Shown piece after piece: positions 7,230 to 8,460 of a stretch of DNA of 8,460 bases. This DNA comes from Phycisphaerales bacterium (GTDB taxonomy: Bacteria; Planctomycetota; Phycisphaerae; Phycisphaerales; Phycisphaeraceae). Under the pieces are notes generated by a model that was not told the DNA's origin, searched no databases, and worked only from the letters and a program-made list of their open reading frames with translations. Location: the NCBI GenBank assembly GCA_012031455.1, contig JAAUTM010000037.1, forward strand, positions 1 to 8,460, in the 5' to 3' direction. The stretch's first letter is position 1, and every line of letters begins with the position of its first letter. Position numbers and translations under genes: made by a program.

Positions 7230-8460
7230 TTACCGTTGATGACCAACGCCTTCAATGGCTTGGATGCCCACCTGTTTGATCCCTGCTGCATGCTGCAGAA
7301 TAATTTCTTCCGTGGCCTCCCCCACCGACAAGTTGGCCACTAATTGCCCCGCCCTCAGCACTGCTATGCGATGACACAGCCCCAGCAGTTCGTTCATCTC
7401 TGAAGAGATCAACAGACAGGCCATGCCCTGTTGTGCCAGTTGAACAATGAGTTGATAGATTTCCTTTTTTGCACCGATGTCCACTCCTCGTGTGGGTTCA
7501 TCCAGGATCAGTACCTTGGGGTTTACTTCCAACCATTTGGCCAGCGCCACTTTTTGCTGATTACCACCCGATAGCGTGGCCACCGGTGCGTATGGATGAC
7601 TGATGCGGATGCCAAGTTTATCAACATGCCGCTGTGTAACCGTCAGTTGTGCCTGCCAGTTGAGCCATCCACGTTGGCCATGTGTCAGGGCAGCAAGGTT
7701 GATGTTGTCGGCAATGCTCATGTCCAGCAACAACCCTGCACCACGCCGATCCTCCGATAAATACACCAGCCCCTGTGCCATCGCCTGGGCAGGGTTTCGT
7801 ATCACCACCGGCTTGCCGTCGATGGTCACCCTGCCCCCTGCAATACTTCGCAGGCTGACCAAGGATTCCGCCAGTTCAGTGCGACCGGCTCCCACCAGCC
7901 CGGCCAGGCCGACGATTTCTCCGGCAGCTATTTTCAAATTGACAGGCGATGCATCCGCTTGATGACCCACACGAAAATCAATTATTTCCAGCATCACCCG
8001 GTCCGTGTGCCTCGGCCGGGGTGGAAAGTAATCCCCCATCACTCGACCCACCATCAGGCTCGCAAGCTGTCGCTCCCCATCATGCCCTGATTTTATGTCC
8101 CCCCGATCCAGCGTAGTGACCAGTTCCCCATCACGCAGAACCGTGACGCAATCGCACAAATCGATAACCTCCGACAGGTGATGCGAAATGTAGATCAGTG
8201 TCACCCCCGCAGCCTTGAGTTCGCGCATCTGCCTGAATAGCGCATATTTTTCATGGGCGGTCAGTACTGCGGTCGGCTCATCCAAAATCAGTATCTTCGC
8301 CTGACATGACAACGCTTTGGCGATTTCGACCATCTGTTTCTGAGCTACGGAGAGCTGCTTTTACTTTTGTATCGGAGGCGATGTGAAAAACCAGTTTTTC
8401 AAGCCATTGCGAAGCCTGCTTGCGTGTGGATGCACGATCCACCCAGCCAGATGATGATTC
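7230..8460 (-). CDS. Sugar ABC importer ATPase (RbsA/MglA/XylG type), 5' end off window, one frame break
   Basis: Cytoplasmic double-domain ATPase energising the importer. The window holds 409 residues once corrected, against about 500 for the family, so roughly 90-100 N-terminal residues, including the first Walker A, lie beyond 8460. Domain 1 shows the signature 'LSVAQKQMVEIAKAL', Walker B 'ILILDEPTAVL' and H-loop 'YISHHLSEV'. Domain 2 shows the degenerate Walker A 'GLVGAGRTEL' usual for this family, signature 'LSGGNQQKVALAKWL', Walker B 'VLILDEPTRGVDIGAK' and 'LLISSEMNEL' in place of an H-loop histidine. Upstream of an in-frame TAA near 8361-8363, coding continues in another frame to the window end ('QASQWLEKLVFHIASDTKV'). 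Removing one base from the four-A run opposite 8359-8362 joins them. Substrate is not determinable; first gene of the unit visible here. Confidence 0.87.

Noticed and set aside
7603..7962. Plus-strand open frame of 119 codons inside the ATPase gene
   Set aside because: It overlaps the second ATPase domain on the opposite strand, and its Ser/Pro/Arg-rich translation is typical of a shadow frame.
1..8460. CRISPR array, insertion sequence, tRNA or programmed frameshifting
   Set aside because: No regularly spaced repeats, transposase, terminal inverted repeats or cloverleaf sequence seen. The breaks lack a shared slippery motif and need shifts in both directions across unrelated genes, so programmed frameshifting is unlikely.

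Overview
The window looks like chromosomal DNA from a Gram-negative-type bacterium. Cues are a secreted periplasmic sugar-binding protein, an O-antigen-ligase-type membrane protein and mixed-to-moderately high GC. The ligase-like protein carries a stretch (roughly 'RLMQPEATGAFGFANTFGS') that I associate with large O-antigen ligase homologues of Planctomycetota (Phycisphaerae-like). That taxonomic guess is an inference of moderate-to-low confidence.

Layout: (1) Positions 1-2111, minus strand: one large Wzy/O-antigen-ligase-family gene, broken into four frame segments by three apparent one-base indels and running off the left edge. (2) Positions 2112-2305: divergent intergenic region with small palindromes. 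(3) Positions 2306-4915, plus strand: an intact bacterial cation-chloride cotransporter of the SLC12 (NKCC/KCC) type, with the SLC12-like cytoplasmic domain and a C-terminal coiled coil. (4) Positions 5001-8460, minus strand: a sugar ABC importer of the ribose/xylose/galactose class. It is transcribed ATPase (RbsA-like, N-terminus off the right edge), permease (RbsC-like), periplasmic binding protein (RbsB-like).

The three ABC genes form one functional unit. The binding protein captures a sugar or sugar-like ligand, the permease forms the channel and the double-domain ATPase drives import. The SLC12-like transporter would couple chloride to Na+ and/or K+ movement. The ligase-like protein would act in surface-glycan assembly. 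Nothing in the sequence ties these three units into one pathway.

Seven one-base frame breaks occur in the four minus-strand genes and none in the SLC12-like gene. Correcting each by one base restores continuous family-like proteins and codon counts that come out as whole numbers, so each broken gene is annotated as a single gene. Most breaks lie at homopolymers. Sequencing or assembly error is the simplest explanation. I saw no RNA genes, CRISPR arrays, insertion sequences or integrase genes, and no clear new multi-gene system. The SLC12-like transporter is the most noteworthy item.
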